The notes beneath the pieces were generated by a model, which saw only the letters and a list, made by a program, of their open reading frames with translations, did not search any database and was not told the origin of the DNA. Shown here piece after piece: positions 1 through 9,062 of a stretch of 64,000 nucleotides of DNA. This DNA is from Tenacibaculum adriaticum. Lineage in GTDB: Bacteria; Bacteroidota; Bacteroidia; Flavobacteriales; Flavobacteriaceae. The number at the start of each line of letters is the position of its first letter. Positions within the stretch are counted from its first letter, which is position 1. Position numbers and translations under genes: made by a program. Where the stretch lies: NCBI RefSeq assembly GCF_008124875.1, contig NZ_VNIA01000001.1, forward strand, positions 1,008,721-1,072,720, in the 5' to 3' direction.

Positions 1-1483
1 CGGCAGTTGTATTACCAACAGAATCTAATATATCTGTACGTTCTCTAACAATTGGTTCTTGTTCACTCATTTCTGCTATTCCACCAGCATTATCAGAAAT
101 TGGACCGAAAGCATCAATTGCCAATTGCATTGCTGTAGTTGCCATCATTGCAGATGCGGCTAATGCCACTCCGTAAAATCCTGCGAAAGCATAAGAAGCC
201 CAAATTGCACCTGCAAATAATAATACTGATGGAAATGTTGAGATCATACCTGTTGCTAAGCCTGCAATAATATTTGTTCCAGCTCCTGTACTAGATTGTT
301 GTACAATTTTTAAGATCGGAGATTTTCCTAAGCCTGTATAATATTCGGTTACTGATGAGATTACTGCTCCAACAACTAAACCAACTAATGTTGCAAAGAA
401 AACTCTCATTGAAGAAATTTCTTGTAAACCTTCGCCAAAGAAATTCATTTGCATGGTTTCTGGTAGCATATACTTACATAGTACATAGCAAGAAACAGCT
501 ACTAAAGCAATAGAAACCCAGTTGCCCAAGTTTAAAGCGCCCATAACCTGTGATTCTTTAGCATCATTACTTTTAATTTTAACGAGCATTGTACCAACAA
601 TAGAAATAATAATTCCTACACCAGCGATTGCCATTGGTAGTAAGATAGGGCCAATTCCTCCAAAAGCATCTGAAATACTACCTCCCATATCTTTAATAAC
701 ATAATTTCCTAGCACCATAGCTGCTAAAACTGTGGCTACATAAGAACCAAATAAATCGGCTCCCATACCCGCAACATCACCAACATTATCACCAACGTTA
801 TCAGCAATAGTAGCTGGATTTCTAGGGTCATCTTCTGGAATACCTGCTTCTACTTTACCAACTAAATCGGCACCAACGTCCGCCGCTTTTGTGTAAATTC
901 CCCCACCAACACGAGCAAATAAAGCAATAGATTCTGCACCTAAAGAAAAACCAGCAAGTGTTTCAAGAACAATTGTCATATCCATAGTATTAGTCCAAAC
1001 ACTTCCCATAAAAAAATGAAAGAAAGTGATAAAAAACAGTGTTAAACCTAATACAGCTAAACCAGCTACTCCTAAACCCATTACGGTTCCTCCTCCAAAA
1101 GATATATTTAATGCTTTTGGTAGGCTAGTTCGTGCTGCTTGTGTAGTTCTAACATTTGTTTTTGTCGCTATTTTCATTCCCATGTTTCCTGCCCAAGCAG
1201 AAAAAATTGCACCAAAAATAAAAGCGACAACTATAAGTATATGTGTGGTTGGGACTATAAATGAGACTATGGCCAAAGCAATACTTACAATAACAACAAA
1301 AATGGCTAATAATCTGTATTCTGCATTTAAAAAGGCGAGTGCACCTTCATAAATATGATCTGAAATTTCTTTCATTTTGCCATCTCCAGCGTCTTGCTTT
1401 AATACCCAAGATTTTTTGATTACCATGTAAAGTAAACCTAAAACAGCCATGATTAACGGCATGTAAATCATTATTGATTCCAT
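1..1483 (-). CDS. hppA: Membrane-bound ion-translocating pyrophosphatase (3' end outside window)
   Basis: This integral membrane pump couples PPi hydrolysis to H+ (or Na+) export across the inner membrane. 494 residues are visible, starting at the ATG at 1483. The C-terminal part lies beyond base 1. Many hydrophobic helices are present. The family substrate-site signature DVGADLVGKVE is at residues 202-212, followed by GIPEDDPRNP and the acidic NVGDNVGD segment. The visible part ends in GNTTA. In this family Ala at that place, instead of Lys, marks the K+-dependent subfamily, so K+ dependence is inferred. The neighbour upstream on the same strand is the soluble pyrophosphatase, which has its own terminator, so hppA is probably transcribed separately. 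Whether H+ or Na+ is pumped cannot be told from this fragment. Confidence 0.96.
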   Translation of the reverse strand, partial: MESIMIYMPLIMAVLGLLYMVIKKSWVLKQDAGDGKMKEISDHIYEGALAFLNAEYRLLAIFVVIVSIALAIVSFIVPTTHILIVVAFIFGAIFSAWAGNMGMKIATKTNVRTTQAARTSLPKALNISFGGGTVMGLGVAGLAVLGLTLFFITFFHFFMGSVWTNTMDMTIVLETLAGFSLGAESIALFARVGGGIYTKAADVGADLVGKVEAGIPEDDPRNPATIADNVGDNVGDVAGMGADLFGSYVATVLAAMVLGNYVIKDMGGSISDAFGGIGPILLPMAIAGVGIIISIVGTMLVKIKSNDAKESQVMGALNLGNWVSIALVAVSCYVLCKYMLPETMQMNFFGEGLQEISSMRVFFATLVGLVVGAVISSVTEYYTGLGKSPILKIVQQSSTGAGTNIIAGLATGMISTFPSVLLFAGAIWASYAFAGFYGVALAASAMMATTAMQLAIDAFGPISDNAGGIAEMSEQEPIVRERTDILDSVGNTTA

Positions 1484-1542
1484 ATATAATTAATTTGATT
1501 AGTTTTTAACAATCGTAAATATAACAAAATCAATGGCTAAAC

Positions 1543-1573
1543 AAAAAAAGCCCCCCAGATAGTTCTGGAGGGC
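1543..1573 (-). terminator. Intrinsic terminator of ppa
   Basis: On the minus strand GCCCTCCAGA and TCTGGGGGGC pair around a four-base loop and are followed by seven T. It lies 25 bases after the ppa stop and before the hppA start, so it separates the two genes. Confidence 0.9.
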
Positions 1574-1597
1574 AGTATTTGAGGGGTACTAATATGT

Positions 1598-2125
1598 TTA
1601 TATTTTAAAGCTCCCGTTTTTTTTATGTTCGCTATTTTCGTAGCGTTCGATACATTTATCTAAAATTTCGTATGCTTCATCTGCATTTCCCCAATCTCCA
1701 ATATCTACTTTTTTCTTTTCTAAGTCTTTATATACCTGAAAGAAATGTGTAATTTCTTTTTGACGGTGAGGGTTAAGATCTGATAAGTCGGTGTATTTAT
1801 TCCAAATAGGATCAGATACTGGTACACAAACTATTTTTTCATCTGGCCCTTTTTCGTCTGCCATATGAAAAACACCAATTGGTTTTACTTCCATAACACA
1901 CATTGGAAAAGTAGGTTCAGCACCTAATACTAAAACATCTAAAGGATCTCCATCTAGAGCTAAAGTTTCTGGAATGAAGCCATAATCACCAGGATACATC
2001 ATTGATGAGAATAACATTCTATCAAAACGGATTTTACCTAAATCGAAATCGTACTCATATTTATTTCTACTTCCTTTAGGTATTTCTATTAAAACATCTA
2101 CCGTTTTTCTTTCTTTTGCAGTCAT
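1598..2125 (-). CDS. ppa: Soluble inorganic pyrophosphatase, family I
   Basis: This cytoplasmic enzyme hydrolyses PPi to two phosphates and pulls biosynthetic reactions forward. It is 175 residues, the normal length for bacterial family I enzymes. The metal-binding signature DGDPLDVLVLG is present at about residues 58-68, with the preceding MYPGDYGFIPETL segment typical of the family. The start at 2125 fits a perfect -7 box at 2158-2165. The gene stands directly upstream of a membrane pyrophosphatase but is closed by its own hairpin terminator. No odd features are visible. Confidence 0.97.
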   Translation of the reverse strand: MTAKERKTVDVLIEIPKGSRNKYEYDFDLGKIRFDRMLFSSMMYPGDYGFIPETLALDGDPLDVLVLGAEPTFPMCVMEVKPIGVFHMADEKGPDEKIVCVPVSDPIWNKYTDLSDLNPHRQKEITHFFQVYKDLEKKKVDIGDWGNADEAYEILDKCIERYENSEHKKNGSFKI

Positions 2126-2157
2126 ATTCTTGTTTCTTCGTTTCTAAAATAGGGTTG

Positions 2158-2165
2158 CAAAAATA
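2158..2165 (-). promoter_or_regulatory. -7 box of the ppa promoter
   Basis: On the minus strand TAttTTTG followed by C matches the Bacteroidota -7 consensus TAnnTTTG exactly. It is 32 bases upstream of the ppa ATG. I see no clear -33 TTG at the usual distance. Confidence 0.6.
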
Positions 2166-2221
2166 CACATAAATTATATTTTTTAATTAAAAAGTAGAGG
2201 TTATTTTAGTAAAAAAGTGAT

Positions 2222-4729
2222 TTATAAACCAGGGCGAACACCAATTCGAATTGCAAATTTTGGAGAGGGCTCAGCTATACTTCCTTGTGGGGGAGTGTAA
2301 TTACTTCTCCAAATGGCGTCAACTCTTAAAAAACGTAAGTTTCCATAACCTAAATTTTCTAGACCAACACTATACTCATAATATACTTTGTTAGGTACAT
2401 TGTATTTTATATTGGATTTGTTTATTGCATTATTTTCGTTAGAAATTGTACCATAGGCAGCTCTAAATGTAACTAAACTTCGTAGTTTTAACCTATTTAA
2501 TAACGGAATTCTATTTAAGATAAATCCGTTAAAATGGTGTTCAAAATGTGTAGCAGCGTAAGCATCTGTTACAAAATCGTAATAATTCATTAAAGCAAAA
2601 GTGTTTTTTACTAAAGATTGCGATTGATTAGCAGGAATAATACTTAGTAATGAAATAGGAACGGTACCAAAAGTTTTTCCTCCTTCTATAGTTGCATCTA
2701 ACAATCCAAATTTACCCAAAAGAATAGGTTGGCTGTATTTGATTTGTAGTTTGTCATAATCGTGTGTTCCATTAAGTGGTCCTTTGTATCCATGACGGTA
2801 ATTTAAAATAACTGAAGGAAAGATATTTTTACCAAAACGTTGTTGAACGCCAAGCCCGTAAACAAATCTACCAGGTGTAAATGTTAAATAAATATCTGAA
2901 GCGACATCGGTAACGGTAGATTTAGGGTTTCCGTTTTCATCAGTATAATTTATTGAAAAATTCTCTTGTGTTGTTGCTGATCTGATTTTGGCACGTGTGA
3001 AATTAAAACCTAAGTGTAAATTTTTATCAATTGCATAATCAAAATTTGCAGCATATTTTTTTACATCTGATAAAAAGAAATTATTTCCACGAGAAAATAA
3101 TGCTGTTGCACCAAAAGAGCGACCTAATAATTGATTTGTATTTAATAAAACACTACCCAGTTGCTCAATATCATTTTGATATGCAAAACTTGTAGATATT
3201 CTTGGTTTGTACGATAATAAATATTGAGCTTCCGCTCCGTATTTTAAGCCTTTATCTTTAAAACCATAAGCTAGATGACCAGATAATCTAAAACGATCAT
3301 CTTTTGTTTTAAAAGTTCTAAACCCGATACGTGTTCTAAAACCTTCAATTTCATTTTGAGCAAAAGATGTCCAAAAAGGACCAAATTGAATATTAAAAGG
3401 TAAATTAATATAACCACTAGCCAAAGTATTGATTAAGCCAGTTAGCTTTTTTATTTTACGTTTTCCTTTAACAGTTTTGATTAATTTATAAGTAGATTTA
3501 TTTTCTGAAATTTCTTTATTTTCCCAATATGTTTCGTCTTTAGTATATTGGTCTGGTCTAATTTTTTCGGCTTTTTGTTCGTAAAAAGTAGGAGGCAACG
3601 CTTTGTTAAGAAGGTAGTCGTCAAAAAGAATTGTTTTTTTTATGGTTAACCCTTTGTTATTATCACTTTTATCAACTAATGTAAAATCGCCTTCGTAAGC
3701 ATTTTTTGTTGGTATATATACACTGTCATTTCTAACTTCAAATTCTTTTTCAAAAGTTAATCCGCGAACAAAATTAAGGTTAGCTCCTTTAACCACTTTC
3801 ATTTTCATTTTTTTTATTGAAAATGTTTTGTCAGCCACCCAAAAATTTCCTTCAAAAGCTAAATCTTGATCCCGAATAGGGAAGAAGTATATATTGTATA
3901 GTTTTGTGTTATTCTGAACAACACTATCATATAATACATAATCATATGTCGCAAAACCGTCTGTAGAAAGAGGGCTAACAAAAGACTTTCGTAATAGTGT
4001 TATATTATTTTGAAAAACATTGATGTTTTGGAACGTGTTAGACATTCTATCAAAAACAAAACCTTGGGCACCTAAACCTTCATTTTTCTCTGCTTTAATA
4101 TCTTCTCTAACTTTATTAGTTTTATTGTTTCCGTAGACCTTCGTTATTTGTTCACTAAGATATATAGGGATGTAATAATTAATGCCATCACTATCATATT
4201 TAACTTCTTTAATAATTGAGTTGTATTCTTTTTTAAAAATGTTTTTTATGAAGGCCGTATCTAAGTTATTTAAACCAATTTCTATAGCAGTTTGTTTTTT
4301 GTACTGATAATGATCAACTAAATCAAGGCCGTTTTTACGTTTTCGTTTCCAGATTTCTTTTAAAATATTATAGGCCGGATTTTCTTTTTTCTTTAATCTT
4401 TTTTTCGGTTTAGTAACCAGTATAACTTCTTCAAGAACATTGTTTTCTTCTTTTAAAACAATATTTAAAAATTTTGTTTTAGGAGTAATTTTTAAAGTCT
4501 GTGTTTGAAATCCAACGAAAGAAATTTCAAGAATGCCTCTTCTTTTCTTCATTTTAAAAGAAAACTTTCCTTCATCATCTGTTGTTGTTCCAAAATTAGT
4601 TTTTTTAATAAAAACATTTACAAAAGGTAAGGGATTGTTAAATTCGTCAACAACTTTTCCTTTAACAGTTGTTTGTGCTTGAATTGAAAAGCTGACAAAG
4701 ATTAATAGAATAGCAAATTTTAATTTCAT
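2222..4729 (-). CDS. DUF5686 outer-membrane protein with carboxypeptidase-like regulatory domain
   Basis: 835 residues. A signal peptide (residues 1-18, ending SIQAQ) is followed by an Ig-like CarboxypepD_reg domain (about 20-95, containing VKGKVVDEFNNPLP and SFVGF). Next come a lysine-rich linker and a long DUF5686 region whose C-terminal half alternates short polar/aromatic strands typical of an outer-membrane beta-barrel and ends in a terminal strand (IRIGVRPGL). The family is common in Bacteroidota and has no firmly established function. The N-terminal domain is the one also found on SusC-type TonB receptors, but no TonB plug is seen here. It lies between ppa and pdhB on the same strand, separated from pdhB by a hairpin terminator, so it is likely transcribed alone. 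Confidence 0.88.
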   Translation of the reverse strand: MKLKFAILLIFVSFSIQAQTTVKGKVVDEFNNPLPFVNVFIKKTNFGTTTDDEGKFSFKMKKRRGILEISFVGFQTQTLKITPKTKFLNIVLKEENNVLEEVILVTKPKKRLKKKENPAYNILKEIWKRKRKNGLDLVDHYQYKKQTAIEIGLNNLDTAFIKNIFKKEYNSIIKEVKYDSDGINYYIPIYLSEQITKVYGNNKTNKVREDIKAEKNEGLGAQGFVFDRMSNTFQNINVFQNNITLLRKSFVSPLSTDGFATYDYVLYDSVVQNNTKLYNIYFFPIRDQDLAFEGNFWVADKTFSIKKMKMKVVKGANLNFVRGLTFEKEFEVRNDSVYIPTKNAYEGDFTLVDKSDNNKGLTIKKTILFDDYLLNKALPPTFYEQKAEKIRPDQYTKDETYWENKEISENKSTYKLIKTVKGKRKIKKLTGLINTLASGYINLPFNIQFGPFWTSFAQNEIEGFRTRIGFRTFKTKDDRFRLSGHLAYGFKDKGLKYGAEAQYLLSYKPRISTSFAYQNDIEQLGSVLLNTNQLLGRSFGATALFSRGNNFFLSDVKKYAANFDYAIDKNLHLGFNFTRAKIRSATTQENFSINYTDENGNPKSTVTDVASDIYLTFTPGRFVYGLGVQQRFGKNIFPSVILNYRHGYKGPLNGTHDYDKLQIKYSQPILLGKFGLLDATIEGGKTFGTVPISLLSIIPANQSQSLVKNTFALMNYYDFVTDAYAATHFEHHFNGFILNRIPLLNRLKLRSLVTFRAAYGTISNENNAINKSNIKYNVPNKVYYEYSVGLENLGYGNLRFLRVDAIWRSNYTPPQGSIAEPSPKFAIRIGVRPGL

Positions 4730-4745
4730 TGGTTTATTTTAAGGC

Positions 4746-4783
4746 AAAATCCTTTTGACGTTGTTACATGTCAAAAGGATTTT
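4746..4783 (-). terminator. Perfect 14-bp hairpin after pdhB
   Basis: AAAATCCTTTTGAC and GTCAAAAGGATTTT pair perfectly around a ten-base loop, 26 bases after the pdhB stop. On the minus strand the stem itself ends in TTTT. This probably terminates pdhB before the DUF5686 gene. Confidence 0.75.
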
Positions 4784-4808
4784 ATTTTCCTAAATATTTT
4801 TTTCTTAC

Positions 4809-5789
4809 TTATTTGATGTATAAAACATCTTTCACAGCTTTAATCACATCATTTGCATTTGGTAACCATTCTTCTAATAAAACAGGAGAATATGGTGCAG
4901 GTGTATCTGCTGTAGTGATTCTTTTTATAGGAGCATCTAAATAATCGAAAGCTTCATCTTGAACCCTAAAGGTGATTTCTGAAGAAACACTTCCAAATGG
5001 CCATGCTTCTTCTAAAATTACTAATCGGTTTGTTTTCTTAACAGATTTTAAAATTGCATTATGATCCATTGGTCGAACCGTACGTAAATCAATAATTTCA
5101 ATTGATATACCATCTTTTGCTAATTCTTCTGCTGCTTTGTATGCTTCTTTTATGATTTTACCAAAAGAAACGACAGTAACATCTGTACCTTCTCTTTTGA
5201 TATCAGCAACTCCAATAGGAATAATATATTCTCCTTCAGGAATTTCCATTTTATCGCCATACATTTGTTCAGATTCCATAAAAATTACTGGATCATCATC
5301 ACGAATCGCTGCTTTTAATAATCCTTTGGCATCATATGGATTTGAAGGAACAATCACTTTTAAACCAGGGCAGTTTGCAAACCAGCTTTCAAAAGCTTGA
5401 GAGTGTGTTGCTGCTAATTGACCAGCAGATGCTGTTGGTCCTCTAAAAACAATTGGGCAGTTAAATTGACCACCACTCATTTGACGTATCTTCGCAGCAT
5501 TATTTATAATTTGATCAATACCAACTAAAGAGAAGTTAAAGGTCATATACTCTACAATTGGACGGTTTCCATTCATAGCAGAACCAACTGCAATTCCACC
5601 AAAACCTAATTCTGCAATAGGAGTATCTATAACACGTTTAGCGCCAAACTCGTCTAACATTCCTTTACTGGCCTTATATGCACCATTATATTCGGCAACT
5701 TCCTCTCCCATTAAATAAATGCTTTCATCACGACGCATCTCTTCGCTCATTGCTTCACAAATAGCTTCTCTAAATTGAACTGTTTTCAT
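4809..5789 (-). CDS. pdhB: Pyruvate dehydrogenase E1 component, beta subunit
   Basis: 326 residues, the normal size for the beta chain of the alpha2beta2-type E1 of the pyruvate dehydrogenase complex. E1 decarboxylates pyruvate on thiamine diphosphate and acetylates the E2 lipoyl domain. The N-terminal transketolase pyrimidine-binding domain carries MGEEVAEYNGAYK (TPP-activating Glu), TPIAELGFGGIAVG and EYMTFNFS. The C-terminal transketolase domain contains SFGKIIKEAYKAAE and ILEEAWPFG. The alpha subunit and E2 are not adjacent in this window. Its promoter has a perfect -7 box at 5821-5828. Branched-chain 2-oxoacid dehydrogenase beta is the nearest alternative, but the sequence reads as PDH-type. 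Confidence 0.93.
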   Translation of the reverse strand: MKTVQFREAICEAMSEEMRRDESIYLMGEEVAEYNGAYKASKGMLDEFGAKRVIDTPIAELGFGGIAVGSAMNGNRPIVEYMTFNFSLVGIDQIINNAAKIRQMSGGQFNCPIVFRGPTASAGQLAATHSQAFESWFANCPGLKVIVPSNPYDAKGLLKAAIRDDDPVIFMESEQMYGDKMEIPEGEYIIPIGVADIKREGTDVTVVSFGKIIKEAYKAAEELAKDGISIEIIDLRTVRPMDHNAILKSVKKTNRLVILEEAWPFGSVSSEITFRVQDEAFDYLDAPIKRITTADTPAPYSPVLLEEWLPNANDVIKAVKDVLYIK

Positions 5790-5820
5790 TTGTTTTCTAA
5801 GTAGTTGTTTATTTGATTGG

Positions 5821-5828
5821 CAAAAGTA
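5821..5828 (-). promoter_or_regulatory. -7 box of the pdhB promoter
   Basis: On the minus strand TActTTTG then CC matches TAnnTTTG exactly, 31 bases upstream of the pdhB ATG. Confidence 0.55.
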
Positions 5829-5880
5829 ATAAATTTAGTGTTAATAAATATATATTAGCAATCATTTGACTTTTATATTG

Positions 5881-7029
5881 ATGTTAAAAAAAAATAAGAT
5901 AACAGTATCTCAGTTTATATTTATAGCTGTTTACCTTTTTATAAATGCCTTTTTTGTTTTGAAATACGGAGCAAGACAAACTTCTGTTTCTGAGTTTTTT
6001 ATACTGTTTAGTTATATTTTAATGGTAGTTTGTGCTTATTCTTTTCTTGTGAAGATAAGAAAGTTTGTTGAAAACATATCTTCATTTAATAAGTTATACT
6101 TAACAGTAGCATTATTTTGTTTATTTATTTTTATAACTATAACTTATATTGTTGATGGTAATTCTGTTAATGTAGATAGATGGTCCGCTATGGAGGTTTT
6201 TATTAACAATATTCTTAATGGGAATTACCCGTACAATCAAACAGATCATTTAGGAAAAACATCGTCAAACCTTCCAGGATTATTTTATATAGGATTACCT
6301 TTTTACGTTCTTGGAAACGTAGGTTTATTACAACCACTTGTGTTCTCGGCATTCATATACGTCCTGTTTAAATCGGAGTTTAGTAATTATAATAAATTAT
6401 TAGGACTAGTTTTTTTGCTTTTATCTCCTGCGTTCTTTTGGGAAATTTTGGTTAAAAGTGATTTAATGAGCAATGTTTTTATTGTGTTGCTGTTCATCTG
6501 GTATTGGAGGGTAAAGTTTAAAGAAGAAACTTTCACCAAACCAGAATTATTAGCATTGATGGTATCACTTTTGGTGCTAACGAGAGGAATAACTATCATA
6601 CCTTTAACTTTATTTCTTTTCAATGATTTTTTATCATTAACAATTAAGAAGCAGCTTTATTTTGTATGTTTATTAGTTGTCTTTTCAATAATTATATGTT
6701 TGCCAATTTTTTTGAATTTACCTGATTATGAAACATTAATAACACACAACCCGTTTAATCATCAAACAAGATATGCGCCAAAAAAACTAATCATAATATC
6801 TTTAATTATCCCTTTTTTAATTTCTAAATATTCGAACTCCTTTTACTTAGTTGCTAGAAATTCAATGTTTATACTTTTAGGTTTAGCAGTAATAACATTA
6901 GCTATAAATATTTTGGAAGAAGGATGGTATAATAATGTTTACGGAATTTTATTTGATATTTCTTACATAAGTATGATACTTCCATTTTTGATAATTTGTC
7001 TTTTATATGAATCTAACAACTTAAATTGA
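5881..7029 (+). CDS. Polytopic membrane protein, possibly GT-C type glycosyltransferase
   Basis: 382 residues from the ATG at 5881. The frame is open 15 bases further to a TTG, which I do not prefer. About nine or ten hydrophobic helices are visible. After the second or third helix there is a non-cytoplasmic-looking loop with RWSAMEVFINNILNGNYPYN and SNLPGLFYIGLPFY. The arrangement 'YPY ... LPG' resembles membrane mannosyl/glucosyl-transferases that use polyprenol-linked sugars, but I cannot point to a proven catalytic acidic pair. It is a single gene between divergent pdhB and etfB and is very AT-rich. I do not recognise a named family, so the transferase idea is inference only. Confidence 0.7.
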   Translation: MLKKNKITVSQFIFIAVYLFINAFFVLKYGARQTSVSEFFILFSYILMVVCAYSFLVKIRKFVENISSFNKLYLTVALFCLFIFITITYIVDGNSVNVDRWSAMEVFINNILNGNYPYNQTDHLGKTSSNLPGLFYIGLPFYVLGNVGLLQPLVFSAFIYVLFKSEFSNYNKLLGLVFLLLSPAFFWEILVKSDLMSNVFIVLLFIWYWRVKFKEETFTKPELLALMVSLLVLTRGITIIPLTLFLFNDFLSLTIKKQLYFVCLLVVFSIIICLPIFLNLPDYETLITHNPFNHQTRYAPKKLIIISLIIPFLISKYSNSFYLVARNSMFILLGLAVITLAINILEEGWYNNVYGILFDISYISMILPFLIICLLYESNNLN

Positions 7030-7106
7030 TAGGTTATTTTTAATAATAGGGATAAATTAAAGAATAAAAATTTACTATGCATGCATAATAAATAGAAAAA
7101 AATATG

Positions 7107-7114
7107 TAAATTCG
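7107..7114 (+). promoter_or_regulatory. Possible -7 box for etfBA
   Basis: TAaaTTCG, one base off the Bacteroidota TAnnTTTG consensus, 35 bases before the etfB ATG. No convincing -33 element is seen. Confidence 0.4.
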
Positions 7115-7149
7115 TCGCTCGAAATTAAGTTTCTTAAAAACAACGATAT

Positions 7150-7890
7150 ATGAAAATATTAGTATGTATCAGCCATGTGCCAGATACCACTTCAAAGATT
7201 AATTTTAGCGATAACGATACGAAGTTTGATACTAACGGAGTGCAATTTGTTATCAATCCGTACGATGAATTTAGTTTAACGCGTGCCATGTGGTTCAAAG
7301 AAAAACAAGGAGCTTCAGTAACAGTCGTTAATGTTGGTGGGGCAGAAACTGAACCAACATTACGTAAAGCTTTAGCTATTGGAGCAGACGATGCAATTCG
7401 TGTAAATGTAGAACCAACAGATGGTTTTTTGGTAGCAAAAGAATTGGCAGAAGTTGTTAAAAACGGAGGGTTTGATTTAGTGTTAGCAGGAAAAGAATCT
7501 GCAGATTATAATGGTCAAATGGTCCCAGGAATGTTAGCTTCTTTATTAGATTTTAACTTTGTAAACGCTTGTGTTGGAGTAGAGGTTGATGGAACTAATG
7601 TGTCGTTAACAAGAGAGATTGATGGAGGAGAAGAAAAAGTGTCTTCAACTTTACCAATGGTTGTGGCAGGTCAAAAAGGAATTGTTGAAGAAAAAGATTT
7701 ACGCATTCCTAATATGCGTGGAATCATGATGGCTCGTAAAAAGCCATTAAGTGTTGTTGAAGGAGTTGGTGCTGCTGCTGCAACGGAGACTAAAGCGTTT
7801 GAAAAACCAGCACCAAAAGGAGCCGTTAAGTTAGTAGAAAATGTTGATGATTTAATCAATTTATTACATAACGAAGCAAAAGCAATCTAA
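7150..7890 (+). CDS. etfB: Electron transfer flavoprotein, beta subunit
   Basis: 246 residues. Forms the cytoplasmic ETF heterodimer with the next gene product. It accepts electrons from acyl-CoA and other dehydrogenases and passes them to the quinone pool. The sequence opens MKILVCISHVPDT and contains INPYDEF, the AMP-binding region GADDAIRV ... VLAGKESADYNGQMVPGMLA, and the recognition loop near LRIPNMRGIMMARKKPL, all typical of EtfB. It is followed after 60 bases by etfA, clearly in one operon. A weak promoter box lies upstream. Confidence 0.97.
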   Translation: MKILVCISHVPDTTSKINFSDNDTKFDTNGVQFVINPYDEFSLTRAMWFKEKQGASVTVVNVGGAETEPTLRKALAIGADDAIRVNVEPTDGFLVAKELAEVVKNGGFDLVLAGKESADYNGQMVPGMLASLLDFNFVNACVGVEVDGTNVSLTREIDGGEEKVSSTLPMVVAGQKGIVEEKDLRIPNMRGIMMARKKPLSVVEGVGAAAATETKAFEKPAPKGAVKLVENVDDLINLLHNEAKAI

Positions 7891-7950
7891 TTAAAAATCT
7901 TTTTAGCTACCTATTTTAAGTAGAACAGCTAAAGTCTAAAAAATAAAAAT

Positions 7951-8904
7951 ATGTCTGTATTAGTTTTTGCCGATTCATCGGAAGGAAAATTCAAAAAAAC
8001 AGCTTTTGAAGTTGTTTCATACGGAAAAAAAGTAGCAGAACAATTAGGAACTAATTTAGTTACTTTAACAATTAATGGAGGAGATGCTTCTGAGTTATAC
8101 GCTTACGGAGCTGAAAAAGTTGTAGAAGTAAAGAATGATTTAGCGTCATTCAATGCAAAAGCATATGCATCAATCATCAAACAAGCTGCAGAGGCACAAG
8201 GTTCTGATGTTGTTGTAGTGGATTCTAGTGTGGATGGATTAACAGTAGGGCCATTAGTAGCAGTAGCTTTAGAGGCTGGCTATGCATCAAATGCTGTAGC
8301 GTTACCAAGTAGTACAAGTCCTTTTGTAGTTAAGCGTAAAGCGTTTTCAAACAAAGCTTTTTCAAATACTGAAATTTCAACAGGTAAAAAAGTAATAGGG
8401 GTAGCAAAAAATTCATACGGAGCACATGAAAATGCTGTTTCTGGTTCTGTGGAAAGTTTTACAGCAACCTTACCAACTTTAGGGGTTAAATCGGAAAGCA
8501 TTCAGAAAGCAAGCGGAAAGGTAACTATTGCAGATGCTGATATTGTTGTTTCCGCTGGTCGTGGTATGAAAGGGCCAGAAAACTGGGGAATGATTGAAGA
8601 GTTAGCAGATGTTTTAGGGGCTGCGACAGCTTGTTCTAAGCCGGTTTCTGATTTAGGGTGGAGGCCTCACAGTGAGCACGTTGGTCAAACTGGTAAGCCA
8701 GTTGCTTCTAATTTATATATAGCTATTGGTATTTCAGGTGCAATTCAACATTTAGCAGGAATTAACGCATCAAAAGTAAAAGTAGTAATCAATACAGATC
8801 CGGAAGCACCTTTTTTTAAAGCAGCAGATTACGGTATTGTAGGAGATGCTTTTGAAGTAGTACCTCAATTAATAGAAAAACTAAAAGCGTTTAAACAAGC
8901 GTAG
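7951..8904 (+). CDS. etfA: Electron transfer flavoprotein, alpha subunit (FAD-binding)
   Basis: 317 residues, usual for EtfA. The N-terminal domain (1-190) is the adenine-nucleotide-alpha-hydrolase-like fold. The C-terminal domain holds the FAD site, with VSAGRGMKGPENWG, LGAATACSKPVSDLGW, the HVGQTGKPV turn, the IGISGAIQHLAGI signature and VINTDPEAPFFKAADYGIVGD. It is the second gene of the etfBA operon and is closed by a strong hairpin terminator 20 bases after the stop. Confidence 0.97.
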   Translation: MSVLVFADSSEGKFKKTAFEVVSYGKKVAEQLGTNLVTLTINGGDASELYAYGAEKVVEVKNDLASFNAKAYASIIKQAAEAQGSDVVVVDSSVDGLTVGPLVAVALEAGYASNAVALPSSTSPFVVKRKAFSNKAFSNTEISTGKKVIGVAKNSYGAHENAVSGSVESFTATLPTLGVKSESIQKASGKVTIADADIVVSAGRGMKGPENWGMIEELADVLGAATACSKPVSDLGWRPHSEHVGQTGKPVASNLYIAIGISGAIQHLAGINASKVKVVINTDPEAPFFKAADYGIVGDAFEVVPQLIEKLKAFKQA

Positions 8905-8924
8905 TAAATTTAAAATAATTTTGT

Positions 8925-8967
8925 AAACCTCGAAAAGAATCAATTCTTTCGAGGTTTATCTTTTTTG
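8925..8967 (+). terminator. Intrinsic terminator of etfBA
   Basis: AAACCTCGAAA... pairs with ...TTTCGAGGTTT (8925-8940 with 8942-8957; the top of the stem slips by one base), followed by a T-rich run. It ends the etfBA transcript. Confidence 0.85.
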
Positions 8968-9062
8968 AAAGATAAACTCGATCAAACTCATAATTTTTAG
9001 TAAATTGTGCCACCATTAAGCTGTCTAATATGAGGCGGCCTTTTTTGGATGAAGAAAGATAA

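Noticed and set aside
1026..1352. A 108-codon plus-strand frame, low complexity with Thr/Pro/Lys
   Set aside because: It is antisense to the membrane pyrophosphatase transmembrane region. Its composition mirrors the opposite strand.
5866..5880. TTG start five codons upstream for the membrane protein
   Set aside because: An ATG follows at 5881 and gives a normal N-terminus. Nothing supports the TTG.
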